From Verminephrobacter eiseniae EF01-2 (GTDB lineage: Bacteria; Pseudomonadota; Gammaproteobacteria; Burkholderiales; Burkholderiaceae_C), in assembly GCF_000015565.1 (NCBI RefSeq), contig NC_008786.1, positions 1,302,001 through 1,366,000 of the forward strand: a DNA stretch of 64,000 nucleotides, in the 5' to 3' direction. The translations under genes were made by a program, and so were the position numbers. The notes under the pieces were generated by a model that saw nothing but the letters and a program-made list of their open reading frames with translations, ran no database searches and was not told the DNA's origin. This document shows positions 26,783-35,688 of this stretch, one piece after another. Position 1 is the first letter of the stretch. Every line of letters begins with the position of its first letter.

Positions 26783-27847
26783 TCAAGCCTCGGCCGGGTA
26801 AAAGCGCTGGCGCGCGGGCTGATTTTCCACGGCTTTGGCTATTGCGCCAATGTGCTCGGGGGTGGTGCCGCAGCAGCCGCCCAGGATGTTGACCAGTCCT
26901 TCGGCGGCGAATTCGTGCAGCAGGCGGCTGGTGATCTGCGGTGTTTCGTCAAAGCCGGTGTCGCTCATGGGGTTGGGCAGGCCGGCGTTGGGGTAGCAAC
27001 TGATGAAGCAGTCTCGTGCCGCCCGGTGCAGCTCTTGTATGTACGGGCGCATCAGCGTGGCGCCCAGCGCGCAGTTCAGGCCGATGGCCAGGGGGCGGGC
27101 ATGGCGTACGCTGTGCCAGAAGGCCGTCACGGTCTGGCCCGACAGGATGCGGCCCGAGGCGTCGGTGACTGTGCCGCTGATGATGATGGGCAGGCGCTCG
27201 CCGCTGTGCTCGAAGCATTCGTCGATGGCGAACAGTGCGGCCTTGGCGTTGAGGGTGTCGAAAATGGTTTCCACCAGCAGTATGTCCGCGCCGCCTTCGA
27301 GCAGCGCTTCGGTCTGCTCGTAGTAAGCGGCACGCAGTTGCTCGAAGTCGATGTTGCGGGCGCCGGGGTCGTTCACGTCGGGGCTGATGCTGGCAGTCTT
27401 GGGCGTGGGGCCGAGCGCGCCGGCAACGAAGCGCGGCTTGTCGGGGCGACTGTATTTGTCGCAGGCGGCGCGCGCCAGTTGGGCCGAGCGCAGGTTCATC
27501 TCACGCGCCAGCGGGGCCATCCGGTAGTCCTCTTGCGCCACGCGGGTGGCGCCGAAGGTGTTGGTCTCGATCAGGTCGGCGCCTGCGGCCAGATAGTGTT
27601 CGTGGATGTCGCTGATCAGGTCGGGGCGGGTGATGCTCAGCAGTTCGTTGTTGCCCTTGAGGTCGCGCGCAAAGTCCTTGAACCGCTCGCCCGCGCCGTC
27701 AGGCCCGGCATAGCCTGCGCCACGGTACTGCGCTTCACCGAGTCGCAATCGCTGGAGCATGGTGCCCATCGCGCCGTCGAGGATGACGATGCGTTGGGCC
27801 AGGATGTCGGGCAGCCGGGCGGCGCGGGTGTAGTGCAGGGCTTGCAT
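26783..27847 (-). CDS. metH: Homocysteine S-methyltransferase half of split methionine synthase
   Basis: The 354 residues correspond to the N-terminal homocysteine-binding module of cobalamin-dependent MetH. They include [30 protein letters not shown] and [10 protein letters not shown]; the last two supply the three zinc-binding cysteines. The folate, cobalamin and activation modules are absent. Split MetH is common in Comamonadaceae, with the larger half usually next door. Here the downstream neighbour is a MITE copy and then trhP, so the partner must lie elsewhere or be lost. ATG 27847 fits the family start. Confidence 0.9.
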   Translation of the reverse strand: MQALHYTRAARLPDILAQRIVILDGAMGTMLQRLRLGEAQYRGAGYAGPDGAGERFKDFARDLKGNNELLSITRPDLISDIHEHYLAAGADLIETNTFGATRVAQEDYRMAPLAREMNLRSAQLARAACDKYSRPDKPRFVAGALGPTPKTASISPDVNDPGARNIDFEQLRAAYYEQTEALLEGGADILLVETIFDTLNAKAALFAIDECFEHSGERLPIIISGTVTDASGRILSGQTVTAFWHSVRHARPLAIGLNCALGATLMRPYIQELHRAARDCFISCYPNAGLPNPMSDTGFDETPQITSRLLHEFAAEGLVNILGGCCGTTPEHIGAIAKAVENQPARQRFYPAEA

Positions 27848-27869
27848 TGCGCGATTGTAGGAAGCGCCG

Positions 27870-28751
27870 TCAGGGCCTGTGGGCCGCAGCCACATCCAGA
27901 AAGCCCCGCAGCGCCGGCGTGACCGCATCCTGGTGCCAGGCCAGCACGCCCACGCAGGGGTGCCGCAGCGTGGCGATCGGCAGCAAGCGCACGCCGGTGA
28001 CGGCGGCCTGCGCCATGCAGGCGGGCACCAGCGCCACGCCCATGCGCAGCGCCACCAAGGTCAGCACGGTGAGCCACTGGCGCGTCGCATGCAATATGCG
28101 CGGGTGGATGCCGGCGCGCTGGAACAGGGCGATCACGTTGTCGTGGTTGGCGGGTGCGACCGTGCGCGAGAACATCACGAAGGTCTCGGCGGCCAAGGCC
28201 CGCAGATCGACGCTGGCCGCGCCCGCCAGCGCGTGGTCCTCGGGCAGGCAGCAGACGAAGTGGTCCGGCGCCAAGGGCAGGCTGCACAGCGGCTCGGGCA
28301 CCGCGCCGGTGTTGATGAAGCCGGCGTGCAGTTGCCGGTGGCGCAGCGCTTCCAACTGCTCGCCCGAGGACATTTCGCGCAGGTTGACCTCGATGCCCGG
28401 CGCCCGCTGGCCAAAGGCGCGCACGATGCCTGGCATGTCGCGGTAGACCATGGAGCCGGCAAAGCCGATGTCCAGCCGCCCGCGCAGCCCGGCGGCCACG
28501 CAGCGGGCGGTCTCGCCGGCGCGCGCGACATGTTCGAGCACCACGCGCACCTCGGCCAGATAGGCTTGGCCGGCGGCCGTCAGTGCCACATGCTTGCTGC
28601 TGCGCTCGAACAGGCGCACGCCCAGTTTGTCCTCCAGCGCCTTGATGCCCGAGGACAGCGGCGGCTGCGTGATGGCCAGCCGTTCGGCCGCGTGGCCGAA
28701 GTGCAGTTCCTCGGCGAGCACGGCGAAATAGCGCAGCAGATGCAGCTTCAT
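27870..28751 (-). CDS. LysR-family transcriptional regulator
   Basis: The 293-residue protein has the N-terminal LysR winged helix ([39 protein letters not shown]) spanning residues 4-42 and a type 2 periplasmic-binding-fold effector domain. It lies 53 bases beyond the stop of the acyl-CoA dehydrogenase gene on the same strand, so it may sense a metabolite of that degradation. Palindromes upstream of the nearby Bug gene could be its targets. ATG 28751 is chosen on homology. Confidence 0.9.
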   Translation of the reverse strand: MKLHLLRYFAVLAEELHFGHAAERLAITQPPLSSGIKALEDKLGVRLFERSSKHVALTAAGQAYLAEVRVVLEHVARAGETARCVAAGLRGRLDIGFAGSMVYRDMPGIVRAFGQRAPGIEVNLREMSSGEQLEALRHRQLHAGFINTGAVPEPLCSLPLAPDHFVCCLPEDHALAGAASVDLRALAAETFVMFSRTVAPANHDNVIALFQRAGIHPRILHATRQWLTVLTLVALRMGVALVPACMAQAAVTGVRLLPIATLRHPCVGVLAWHQDAVTPALRGFLDVAAAHRP

Positions 28752-28804
28752 GCCCGCATCATGCCAGCCGGTCTCCCGTCGCCAGGGACAGCCATCAACG
28801 AGCG

Positions 28805-29968
28805 TCAGTAGGACTTCGGCAGCCCCAGCACCTTCTCGGCGATGAAGCACAGGATCAGTTGCGGGCTGACCGGCGCAAGGCGCGGGATCCATGATTCGCG
28901 CAGGTAGCGCTCGACATGGTATTCCTTGGCGTAGCCCATGCCGCCATGCGTGAAGATGGCGCGTTCGCAGGCGTGGTAGCAGGCTTCGGCGGCAAGGTAT
29001 TTGGCGGCGTTGGCTTCAGCGCCGCAGGGCCGGTGCTGGTCGTAGAGCCAGGCGGCCTTGTGCACCATCAGGTGGGCGGCTTCGAGCTCCATCCAGGACT
29101 GGGCCAGCGGGTGCTGTATGCCCTGGTTCTGCCCGATGGGGCGGCCAAACACCTCGCGCTCGCTGGCATAGCCGGTGGCGCGCGCGAGCGCGGCGCGGCC
29201 CAGGCCCACGGCCTCGCTGGCGATCAGGATGCGCTCGGGGTTCAGGCCGTGCAGGATGTAGCCAAAGCCCTGGCCCTCCTGGCCCACCAGGTCTTGCTCG
29301 GGGATGCGCAACCCGTCGATGAAGACCTGGTTGGAGTCCACGCATTTGCGGCCGAGCTTTTCGATCTCGCGCACCTCCATGGTGCTGCGGTCCATGTCCG
29401 TGTAGAACAGGCTCAGGCCCTGCGTGCCGCTGCATTCTTCCACCGGCGTGGTGCGCGCCAGCAGCAATATCTTGTTGGCCACCTGCGCGGTGCTGATCCA
29501 CAGCTTTTGGCCATGCACCAGATAGTGGTCGCCCTGGCGCACGGCGCGGGTCTTGAGCTTCAAGGTGTTCAGGCCGGTGTCGGGCTCGGTCACGCCAAAG
29601 CAAGCCTTGTCGCGCCCCTGGATCAGCGCGGGCAGCCAGCGGGCCTTTTGCGCGTCGGTGCCGAACACCACCACCGGATGCAGGCCGAAGATGTTCATGT
29701 GCACCGCCGAAGCCCCCGACAGGCCCGCGCCCGTGGCGGCGATGGTGTGCATCATCAGCGCGGCCTCGCCGATGCCCAGGCCCGCGCCGCCATAGGCTTC
29801 GGGCATGGCGATGCCCAGCCAGCCCGCGTCGGCCAGCGCGCGGTGGAAGTCCTCGGGGAAACCGCCTTCGCGGTCGCGGCGCAGCCAGTAGTCGGCATCA
29901 AAGGGGGCGCAGACGCGCCCGATGGCGGCGCAGATCTGTTCCTGCTCGGGGCTGAGGGCAAAGTGCAT
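28805..29968 (-). CDS. Acyl-CoA dehydrogenase family protein
   Basis: The 387-residue flavoprotein has the usual layout: N-terminal helices, the middle FAD-binding segment FGVTEPDTGLNTLKLKTRAV and WISTAQVANKI, and the C-terminal GGMGYAKEYHVERYLRE. After that the common YEGTxEI block with its catalytic Glu is replaced by PRLAPVSPQLIL. Members with such changes include carnitine-linked and desulfinase-type enzymes, so a standard alpha,beta-dehydrogenase reaction should not be assumed. It shares strand and neighbourhood with a Bug protein and a LysR regulator. Confidence 0.85.
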   Translation of the reverse strand: MHFALSPEQEQICAAIGRVCAPFDADYWLRRDREGGFPEDFHRALADAGWLGIAMPEAYGGAGLGIGEAALMMHTIAATGAGLSGASAVHMNIFGLHPVVVFGTDAQKARWLPALIQGRDKACFGVTEPDTGLNTLKLKTRAVRQGDHYLVHGQKLWISTAQVANKILLLARTTPVEECSGTQGLSLFYTDMDRSTMEVREIEKLGRKCVDSNQVFIDGLRIPEQDLVGQEGQGFGYILHGLNPERILIASEAVGLGRAALARATGYASEREVFGRPIGQNQGIQHPLAQSWMELEAAHLMVHKAAWLYDQHRPCGAEANAAKYLAAEACYHACERAIFTHGGMGYAKEYHVERYLRESWIPRLAPVSPQLILCFIAEKVLGLPKSY

Positions 29969-30040
29969 GGGGGCGTGCTCGTGGGCAGGGGTGGACAGAT
30001 CGGCAAATGGGCCTGCCGGGTGCTGCGCTGGTGGCGGGCC

Positions 30041-31009
30041 TCATTCTGGCCGGATGCCGGCCTGCTCGATCAGCCGGCGCCAGTGCGTGAGTTGGTCAGC
30101 CACATAGCGGGCGAACTCCTCGGGGCTTTTGCTGGGCCAGACCTGAAAGCCGATCTGCGCCAGTTTGTCTTGCGTCGACGGGTCGGCCAGCACGGCCTGC
30201 AACTCGGTATGCAGGCGGCTGACGACGGCCGGCGGCATACCGGCTGGCCCGAAGATGCCATTCCACGAGGTCAGATCGAAGCCCTTGACGGTCAACCCTA
30301 TCGGCGGCACGCCGGGCAGCAATGCCGACGGGCGGGCCGTGGTGATGCCCAGCGTGCGCAACTTGTCGCTGGCGAGCATGCTGCGGCCCGACCCCAGATC
30401 CACCACATACACCTGCACCTGCCCGCTCACCAGGTCGGTCATGGCCTGCGGGCTGGACTTGTAGGGAATGCCGACGATGTCCAGGTCGGCAATGCGCTTG
30501 ATGCTCTCCAGCGCCACCAACGAGGTGCTGTTGGGCGTGGCATAGCTGAGCTTGCCGGGGTTGGCGCGCGCATGGTCGATAAGCTCGGCCAGCGATTGGG
30601 CCGGCACCGAGGGGTGCACGACCAGCGCAAAAGGCAGCTCGCCGACCCGCGCCACCGGCGTGAAGTCCTTGATGGGGTCGTACTTGAGCTGGCGGTAGAG
30701 CGCCGGATTGGCCGAGTGCGAGGTGTTGGTGGTCATGAACAGCGTGTAGCCGTCGGGCCGGGCCTTGGCGACGATCTGCGCCGCTATCTGCGCATTGGCA
30801 CCGGGCTTGTTGTCCACCAGCACCGGCTGCTGGAGCCGCTCGGCCAGCCTCTGGCCGAGCATGCGCGCCACTGCATCCGTGCCGCTGCCGGCCGCGAACG
30901 GCACGATCAGCGTGATCGGCGCGCCAGGATAGGGCTGCTGCGCCAGCGCGCACAGGCTGGCCGCCGCCCAGCCACATGCCAGCAATGTGGAGCGAATGAT
31001 CTGCTGCAT
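30041..31009 (-). CDS. Bug-family (TctC-like) periplasmic solute-binding protein
   Basis: The 322-residue protein begins with a signal peptide (RSTLLACGWAAASLCALAQQ) and shows PITLIVPFAAGSGTDAVARM and VLVDNKPGANAQIAA, the Bug/TctC signatures. It probably delivers the substrate broken down by the following acyl-CoA dehydrogenase, about 70 bases downstream on the same strand. ATG 31009 directly precedes the signal peptide; an AGGAG lies somewhat far upstream. The upstream region contains two CCAAT/ATTGG-type inverted repeats. Confidence 0.92.
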   Translation of the reverse strand: MQQIIRSTLLACGWAAASLCALAQQPYPGAPITLIVPFAAGSGTDAVARMLGQRLAERLQQPVLVDNKPGANAQIAAQIVAKARPDGYTLFMTTNTSHSANPALYRQLKYDPIKDFTPVARVGELPFALVVHPSVPAQSLAELIDHARANPGKLSYATPNSTSLVALESIKRIADLDIVGIPYKSSPQAMTDLVSGQVQVYVVDLGSGRSMLASDKLRTLGITTARPSALLPGVPPIGLTVKGFDLTSWNGIFGPAGMPPAVVSRLHTELQAVLADPSTQDKLAQIGFQVWPSKSPEEFARYVADQLTHWRRLIEQAGIRPE

Positions 31010-31093
31010 TTTCCGGATGTCTCCTGAATATCGGTCTGTCGACGCCCTGATGCCCGGGCCACAGCGCATTCTGGCGCTGACAACCATTAGCGT

Positions 31094-31132
31094 CCAATTG
31101 CATCATTGGAACGATCGATTGGCATTGCCAAT
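31094..31132. promoter_or_regulatory. Paired CCAAT/ATTGG inverted repeats upstream of Bug gene
   Basis: CCAAT and ATTGG face each other at 31094-31109, and a perfect ATTGGCA-T-TGCCAAT lies at 31118-31132. The shared half-site and ~85-base distance from the Bug start suggest an operator, possibly for the nearby LysR regulator. Confidence 0.45.
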
Positions 31133-31240
31133 CATTCAGGGACACTAGGCAGATGGGCGAGGCCACGCCGGCGCAGGGCCACGCCGCAGGCGGCGCAACG
31201 CCACGGACGGTGAGATGGGCGATGGATCGATGCGCAGCAA

Positions 31241-31368
31241 GGCTTGCAGGCCCGGACTCACCCGGGTGGCAAGCCTGCACGGCAGGTTCGGTGGGACCGT
31301 GCGCGGCCCCTCGAGTCCGGGGGGCGCGCACCGGGGTGGAATCTGGCCGGGGCCAGCCCAGGCCCCGG
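31241..31368. other. Hairpin-rich stretch downstream of the lipoprotein gene
   Basis: GGCTTGC pairs with GCAAGCC (31241-31275) with an inner CCCGG/CCGGG. CCGGGGCC pairs perfectly with GGCCCCGG (31347-31368) just past the lipoprotein stop. Neither is followed by a clear T-run, so either could slow or protect the transcript rather than act as a full intrinsic terminator. No gene is seen between 31133 and 31375. Confidence 0.45.
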
Positions 31369-31375
31369 TGTGTGC

Positions 31376-31630
31376 TTACTTGGCGGAAGCCGCCTCCGCA
31401 GGGGCGGCGGCGGGCGCAGCGTCAGCCGCGCCGGATGCCGCAGGAGCGGTTGCATCGGCGGCTGGTGCCGGAGCCGGCTCGGCAGCCGGTGCCGGCGCTG
31501 GTTCAGCGGCTGGTGCCGGTTCGGCAGCAGGCATTTCTGCAGGAGCGGGTGCTGCCGGTTCTTCCTTCTTGCCACAAGCGGCAAGTGCAGCAGCGGCGAT
31601 CAGGACGGCCAAGACGAGGGATTTCTTCAT
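31376..31630 (-). CDS. Small Ala/Pro-rich lipoprotein
   Basis: The 84-residue protein has a lysine start, a hydrophobic signal segment and a lipobox LAAC with the acylated Cys at residue 19. KKEEP and then repeated PAPAAEPAPA units follow. It is probably anchored to the outer membrane with an extended, disordered tail; the function is unknown. ATG 31630 is preceded by AGGAAA. A TATAAT box on this strand at 31745-31750 could belong to its promoter. Confidence 0.8.
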   Translation of the reverse strand: MKKSLVLAVLIAAAALAACGKKEEPAAPAPAEMPAAEPAPAAEPAPAPAAEPAPAPAADATAPAASGAADAAPAAAPAEAASAK

Positions 31631-31908
31631 TTCGATTTCCTACTGGAGGGACAGGGAGGGACAGACACAAACTTGGACAATCAAGGCATCGGATGCGCTG
31701 AAACCTTGGTACACATTGGCTCACATTTCGTGGTGTGGCCGCGGATTATATATTGGTATTTCGCCCGGCACTGATGCACAGCGGGTTTTCGGTGCGGCGC
31801 CATCGGCGCGCAATCAGGAATCGGCAAGTCCCGAACGGGGAGCCAGGGCCGCATCGGGCAAGGTCACGGCTAAAATGCCGCATTCCCGTTTACCACTGCG
31901 GACATGAC

Positions 31909-32799
31909 ATGAGCTCTTCCTGCGTCACCGGCAGCATCGTTGCCCTCATCACCCCCATGCACGAGGACGGTAGCGTGGACTACGCCAGCCTGCGCAAACT
32001 GATCGACTGGCATATCGCCGAAGGCACCGACTGCATCGGCGTGGTCGGCACCACGGGCGAATCGCCCACGGTCAATGTGCAGGAGCATTGCGAAATCATT
32101 CGCGTGGCCGTGCAGCAGGCGGCCAAGCGCGTGCCCATCATGGCCGGCTGCGGCGCCAACTCGACCGCCGAAGCCATTGAACTGGCCCGGTTCGCCAAAA
32201 CGGTGGGCGCCAGCAGCCAATTGCAAGTGGTGCCCTACTACAACAAGCCCACGCAAGAAGGCCAATACCAGCATTTCAAAGCCATCGCCGAAGCCACGGG
32301 CGACCTGCCCATCGTGCTGTACAACGTGCCCGGCCGCACGGTGGCCGACATGCAGCACGACACCGTGCTGCGCTTGGCGCAGGTGCCCGGCGTGATCGGC
32401 ATCAAGGAGGCCACCGGCAATATCGAGCGCGCCCAATGGCTGATCCGCGACCTGCCCAAGGGCTTTGCCGTCTGCTCGGGCGACGACCCGACGGCGGTGG
32501 CCCTGATGCTGTGCGGCGGGCATGGCTGCATCAGCGTCACGGCCAATGTGGCGCCGCGCCTGGTGCACGAGTTGTGCGTGGCAGCGCTGGCCGGCAATGT
32601 GCAGCGTGCGATGCAGATCCAGTTTCAACTGCTGCCGCTGCACAAGAACCTGCTCGTCGAAGCCAACCCGATCCCGGTCAAATGGGCCATGGCCCGCATG
32701 GGCCTGTGCGGTGGCCGCCTGCGCCTGCCGATGACGCCGCTGTCCGGCGGCAACGAGGCGGTGCTCGAATCCGCGCTGCGCGCCAGCGGCCTGATCTGA
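31909..32799 (+). CDS. dapA: 4-hydroxy-tetrahydrodipicolinate synthase
   Basis: The 296-residue DapA condenses pyruvate with aspartate semialdehyde in lysine and diaminopimelate synthesis. Visible features are [22 protein letters not shown] with the catalytic Tyr, LYNVPGRT, and [10 protein letters not shown] with the Schiff-base lysine near 162. ATG 31909 begins the conserved [17 protein letters not shown] region; the frame is open upstream without homology. bamC follows after 45 bases, the common dapA-bamC order in proteobacteria. Confidence 0.96.
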   Translation: MSSSCVTGSIVALITPMHEDGSVDYASLRKLIDWHIAEGTDCIGVVGTTGESPTVNVQEHCEIIRVAVQQAAKRVPIMAGCGANSTAEAIELARFAKTVGASSQLQVVPYYNKPTQEGQYQHFKAIAEATGDLPIVLYNVPGRTVADMQHDTVLRLAQVPGVIGIKEATGNIERAQWLIRDLPKGFAVCSGDDPTAVALMLCGGHGCISVTANVAPRLVHELCVAALAGNVQRAMQIQFQLLPLHKNLLVEANPIPVKWAMARMGLCGGRLRLPMTPLSGGNEAVLESALRASGLI

Positions 32800-32844
32800 T
32801 CCCGGGCCCAGAAACAACATTCGAGCCATTTCGAGGACTTCCGT

Positions 32845-33942
32845 GTGAAAGCTGCTACCACCCGACCGGGCCTGCTGGCTCTGGCCTTGGCCCTGTCCGC
32901 CTGCTCCGTCTTCGATGGCGACAAGATCGACTACAAAAGCGCCACCAAAGGCTCGACCCTGGAAGTTCCGCCAGACCTGACCCAGTTGCCGAACGACTCG
33001 CGCTACACCGTGGCAGGCGGCGCCGTATCGGCCACCGCCTTGCAGGCCGGCCAGGCGGCGCAGCCTGCGGGCACGGTCAACGCCGCAGCGCTGGCACTGG
33101 GCGATGTGCGCATCGAGCGCGACGGCCAGAAACGCTGGCTGGTGGTCCGCCGCCCCGCTGACCAGCTCTGGGAGCCGGTGCGTGATTTCTGGCAAGCCAA
33201 CGGCTTCACGCTGGCGCAGGCCGATGCCAATGTCGGAATCATGGAGACCGATTGGGCAGAAAACCGCGCCAAGCTGCCCCAGGACTTCATCCGCTCGACG
33301 CTGGGCAAACTGCTCGAATCGCTGTACTCGACCGGTGAGCGCGACAAGTTCCGCACCCGCCTGGAACGCCGCGCCGACAATGGCACGGAGATCTACATCA
33401 CCCACCGCGGCTTGATCGAGGTGTACGGCTCGGCCTCCAAGGACAGCACGGTGTGGCAGCCGCGCCCGTCAGATCCGGAACTGGAAACCGAGTTTCTGCG
33501 CCGCCTGATGGTCAAACTCGGCATCAGCCAGGAACAATCCCGGGCCATCGCCGCCACCTCCGATGCCGCCCCACGCGCACCCTCTGCGCGCATGGCCACG
33601 GTCGATCAGACGCCCGTGGTTCAGCTCGACGAGGGCTTCGACCGCGCATGGCGTCTGGTGGGACTGGCGCTGGACCGCACGGGCTTTACCGTGGAAGACC
33701 GCAATCGCGCCGAAGGCACCTACTTCGTGCGCTACGTCGCTCCCGGCACCGACAAGAAAGAACCCGGCTTCTTCAGCAAGCTGTTTGGCGCGCCCAGCGC
33801 AACGCCGCCCCTGAAATACCGCATCGTCGTGCGCAGCCAGGGCGAGGCGAGCACGGTATCGGTGCTCGATGCCACCGGCGCGCCCGAAGCGTCGGCCAAC
33901 GCCGAGCGCATCGTGCGCGTGCTGGCGGACGAAATGAAGTGA
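32845..33942 (+). CDS. bamC: Outer membrane assembly lipoprotein BamC
   Basis: The 365-residue protein has a signal peptide with lipobox LSAC. It continues into the BamC N-terminal segment (DYKSATKGSTLEVPPDL), two helix-grip domains, and a C-terminal NAERIVRVLADEMK. BamC is an accessory lipoprotein of the BAM complex that folds outer-membrane proteins. The start is a GTG at 32845, with GAGGA upstream; no ATG suits the signal peptide better. Confidence 0.92.
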   Translation: MKAATTRPGLLALALALSACSVFDGDKIDYKSATKGSTLEVPPDLTQLPNDSRYTVAGGAVSATALQAGQAAQPAGTVNAAALALGDVRIERDGQKRWLVVRRPADQLWEPVRDFWQANGFTLAQADANVGIMETDWAENRAKLPQDFIRSTLGKLLESLYSTGERDKFRTRLERRADNGTEIYITHRGLIEVYGSASKDSTVWQPRPSDPELETEFLRRLMVKLGISQEQSRAIAATSDAAPRAPSARMATVDQTPVVQLDEGFDRAWRLVGLALDRTGFTVEDRNRAEGTYFVRYVAPGTDKKEPGFFSKLFGAPSATPPLKYRIVVRSQGEASTVSVLDATGAPEASANAERIVRVLADEMK

Positions 33943-33987
33943 AATGAAGCGAGACACCACCTCGGCCACCCCCGGGAGAACCTGCCC

Positions 33988-35490
33988 ATGAACGCCCCTG
34001 TCCCGCGCCAAGTCCTCCAGCCTGAACTCGCATTGGAGCGGATCAGCCAAGTCTGGGATGACGACATCATTGGCCAACTCGAGGACTACATTGCCATCCC
34101 CGCCAAATCCCCGATGTTTGCGCCCGACTGGGCCGAGCAGGGGCTGCTCGACACCGTGGTGCGCAACGCCGCCACCTGGGTCGAGGCGCAGCGGGTGCAA
34201 GGTTTGCGGCTGGAAATCCTGCGCCTCGAAGGCCGCACACCGGTGCTGTTCTTCGAGATAGCGGCGACGCAACCCGGGGCCACCGACAGCGTGCTGATGT
34301 ACGGCCATCTGGACAAGCAGCCGGAGTTCTCGGGCTGGCGCAGCGACCTCGGCCCCTGGACGCCCAAATACGAAGACGGCAAACTCTACGGCCGCGGCGC
34401 CGCAGACGACGGCTACGCGGTCTACGCCAGCATTGCCGCAGTGCAGGAACTCAAGCGCCAGAACCTGCCGCACCCGCGCATCGTGGGCTTGATCGAGACC
34501 TGCGAAGAAAGCGGCTCGCGTGACCTGCTGCCCTGCATTGCCGCGCTGCGCGCGCGCATCGGCGCGGTGGGCCTGGTGGTGTGCCTGGACTCCGGCGCCG
34601 GCAACTACGAGCAACTGTGGCTGACCACCAGCCTGCGCGGCATGGCCAGCGGCACGCTCAAGGTCGAGATACTCAGCGAAGGCGTGCATTCGGGCGACGC
34701 CTCGGGTCTGGTGCCCTCGTCGTTGCGCATCATGCGCCAAGTGCTCGACCGCCTCGAAGACAGCGCCACCGGCCGCCTGCTGCCGGCCAGTTTCCACTGC
34801 GAAGTACCCGCCGAGCGCATCGCACAGGCCCGCGCCACGGCCGACATCCTGGGCGCAGAGGTCTACCAGCGCTTCCCCTGGGCGCACTACGACTGCGGCG
34901 GCGCCACCCGCTTTGCGCTGCCCACCACTACCGACCCGCTGCAAGCGCTGCTCAAGCGCACCTGGGAGCCTACATTGAGCGTGACCGGGGCCGAGGGTTT
35001 TCCGGCCTTGCAGGACGCGGGCAACGTGCTGCGCCCCTACACCGCCTTCAAGCTCAGCCTGCGTCTGCCCCCGCTGGTGGACGCCGCCCTGGCCGTGCAG
35101 AAACTCAAGGCGCTGCTGGAAGACAACGCGCCCTACCAGGCCAAGGTCACCTTCGAGAGCGGCGGCGGCGCCACCGGCTGGAACGCCCCGGCCACCGCGC
35201 CCTGGTTCGAGCAGGCCATCACCCAAGCCTCGCAGGCCCACTTTGGCGCGCCCTGCGGCTATGTCGGTCAAGGCGGCACCATCCCGGTGATGAACATGCT
35301 CAGCCAAAGCCTGCCCAAGGCCCAGATGATGGTCTGCGGCGTGCTCGGCCCCAAGAGCAATGCGCACGGCCCCAACGAATTCCTGCACCTGCCCTACGCC
35401 AAGCGCCTCACGGCCTCGGTGGCGCAGGTGATTGCCGCGATGGCGCAGCAGGCCACCACACCCGCCAGCCCGCCGGCCACGGCAGGCTGA
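33988..35490 (+). CDS. M20-family metallodipeptidase
   Basis: The 500-residue M20 peptidase shows the metal-binding set: MYGHLDKQPE, YGRGAADDG with the bridging Asp, CEESGSRDL, CLDSGAGN, and a C-terminal NAHGPNEFLHL. The insert between the second and third blocks is the usual dimerisation lid. It should hydrolyse dipeptides or related amides in the cytoplasm with zinc; the exact substrate is open. It starts 45 bases after bamC on the same strand. Confidence 0.9.
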   Translation: MNAPVPRQVLQPELALERISQVWDDDIIGQLEDYIAIPAKSPMFAPDWAEQGLLDTVVRNAATWVEAQRVQGLRLEILRLEGRTPVLFFEIAATQPGATDSVLMYGHLDKQPEFSGWRSDLGPWTPKYEDGKLYGRGAADDGYAVYASIAAVQELKRQNLPHPRIVGLIETCEESGSRDLLPCIAALRARIGAVGLVVCLDSGAGNYEQLWLTTSLRGMASGTLKVEILSEGVHSGDASGLVPSSLRIMRQVLDRLEDSATGRLLPASFHCEVPAERIAQARATADILGAEVYQRFPWAHYDCGGATRFALPTTTDPLQALLKRTWEPTLSVTGAEGFPALQDAGNVLRPYTAFKLSLRLPPLVDAALAVQKLKALLEDNAPYQAKVTFESGGGATGWNAPATAPWFEQAITQASQAHFGAPCGYVGQGGTIPVMNMLSQSLPKAQMMVCGVLGPKSNAHGPNEFLHLPYAKRLTASVAQVIAAMAQQATTPASPPATAG

Positions 35491-35688
35491 ACCGCTGACG
35501 GGCCGGCGCCTGGGCGAGACGCCTGGACGGCGCGGCATCGCATCCGGCTTGCATCGGGCCCCGCCGTGCCGGACAGGCCTCCCACCGGGCCTCGATGCTG
35601 GAATCCACGGCCACGAATCGGGAGCGAGCTTTCTCCAATGCCTGCGCGATACCGCCGGGTCGCGGCTTCTGCGTGCGTTCGGCGTGCC

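Noticed and set aside
28916..31027. A 703-codon plus-strand frame
   Set aside because: It is the antisense of the acyl-CoA dehydrogenase and Bug genes, with no family features.
31347..31368. Hairpin after the lipoprotein gene called as an intrinsic terminator
   Set aside because: The stem is strong but no T-run follows, so it is listed only as a hairpin.
33469..35538. A 689-codon minus-strand frame opposite bamC and the M20 peptidase
   Set aside because: The sense genes contain complete lipobox and metal-binding motifs; this frame has none.
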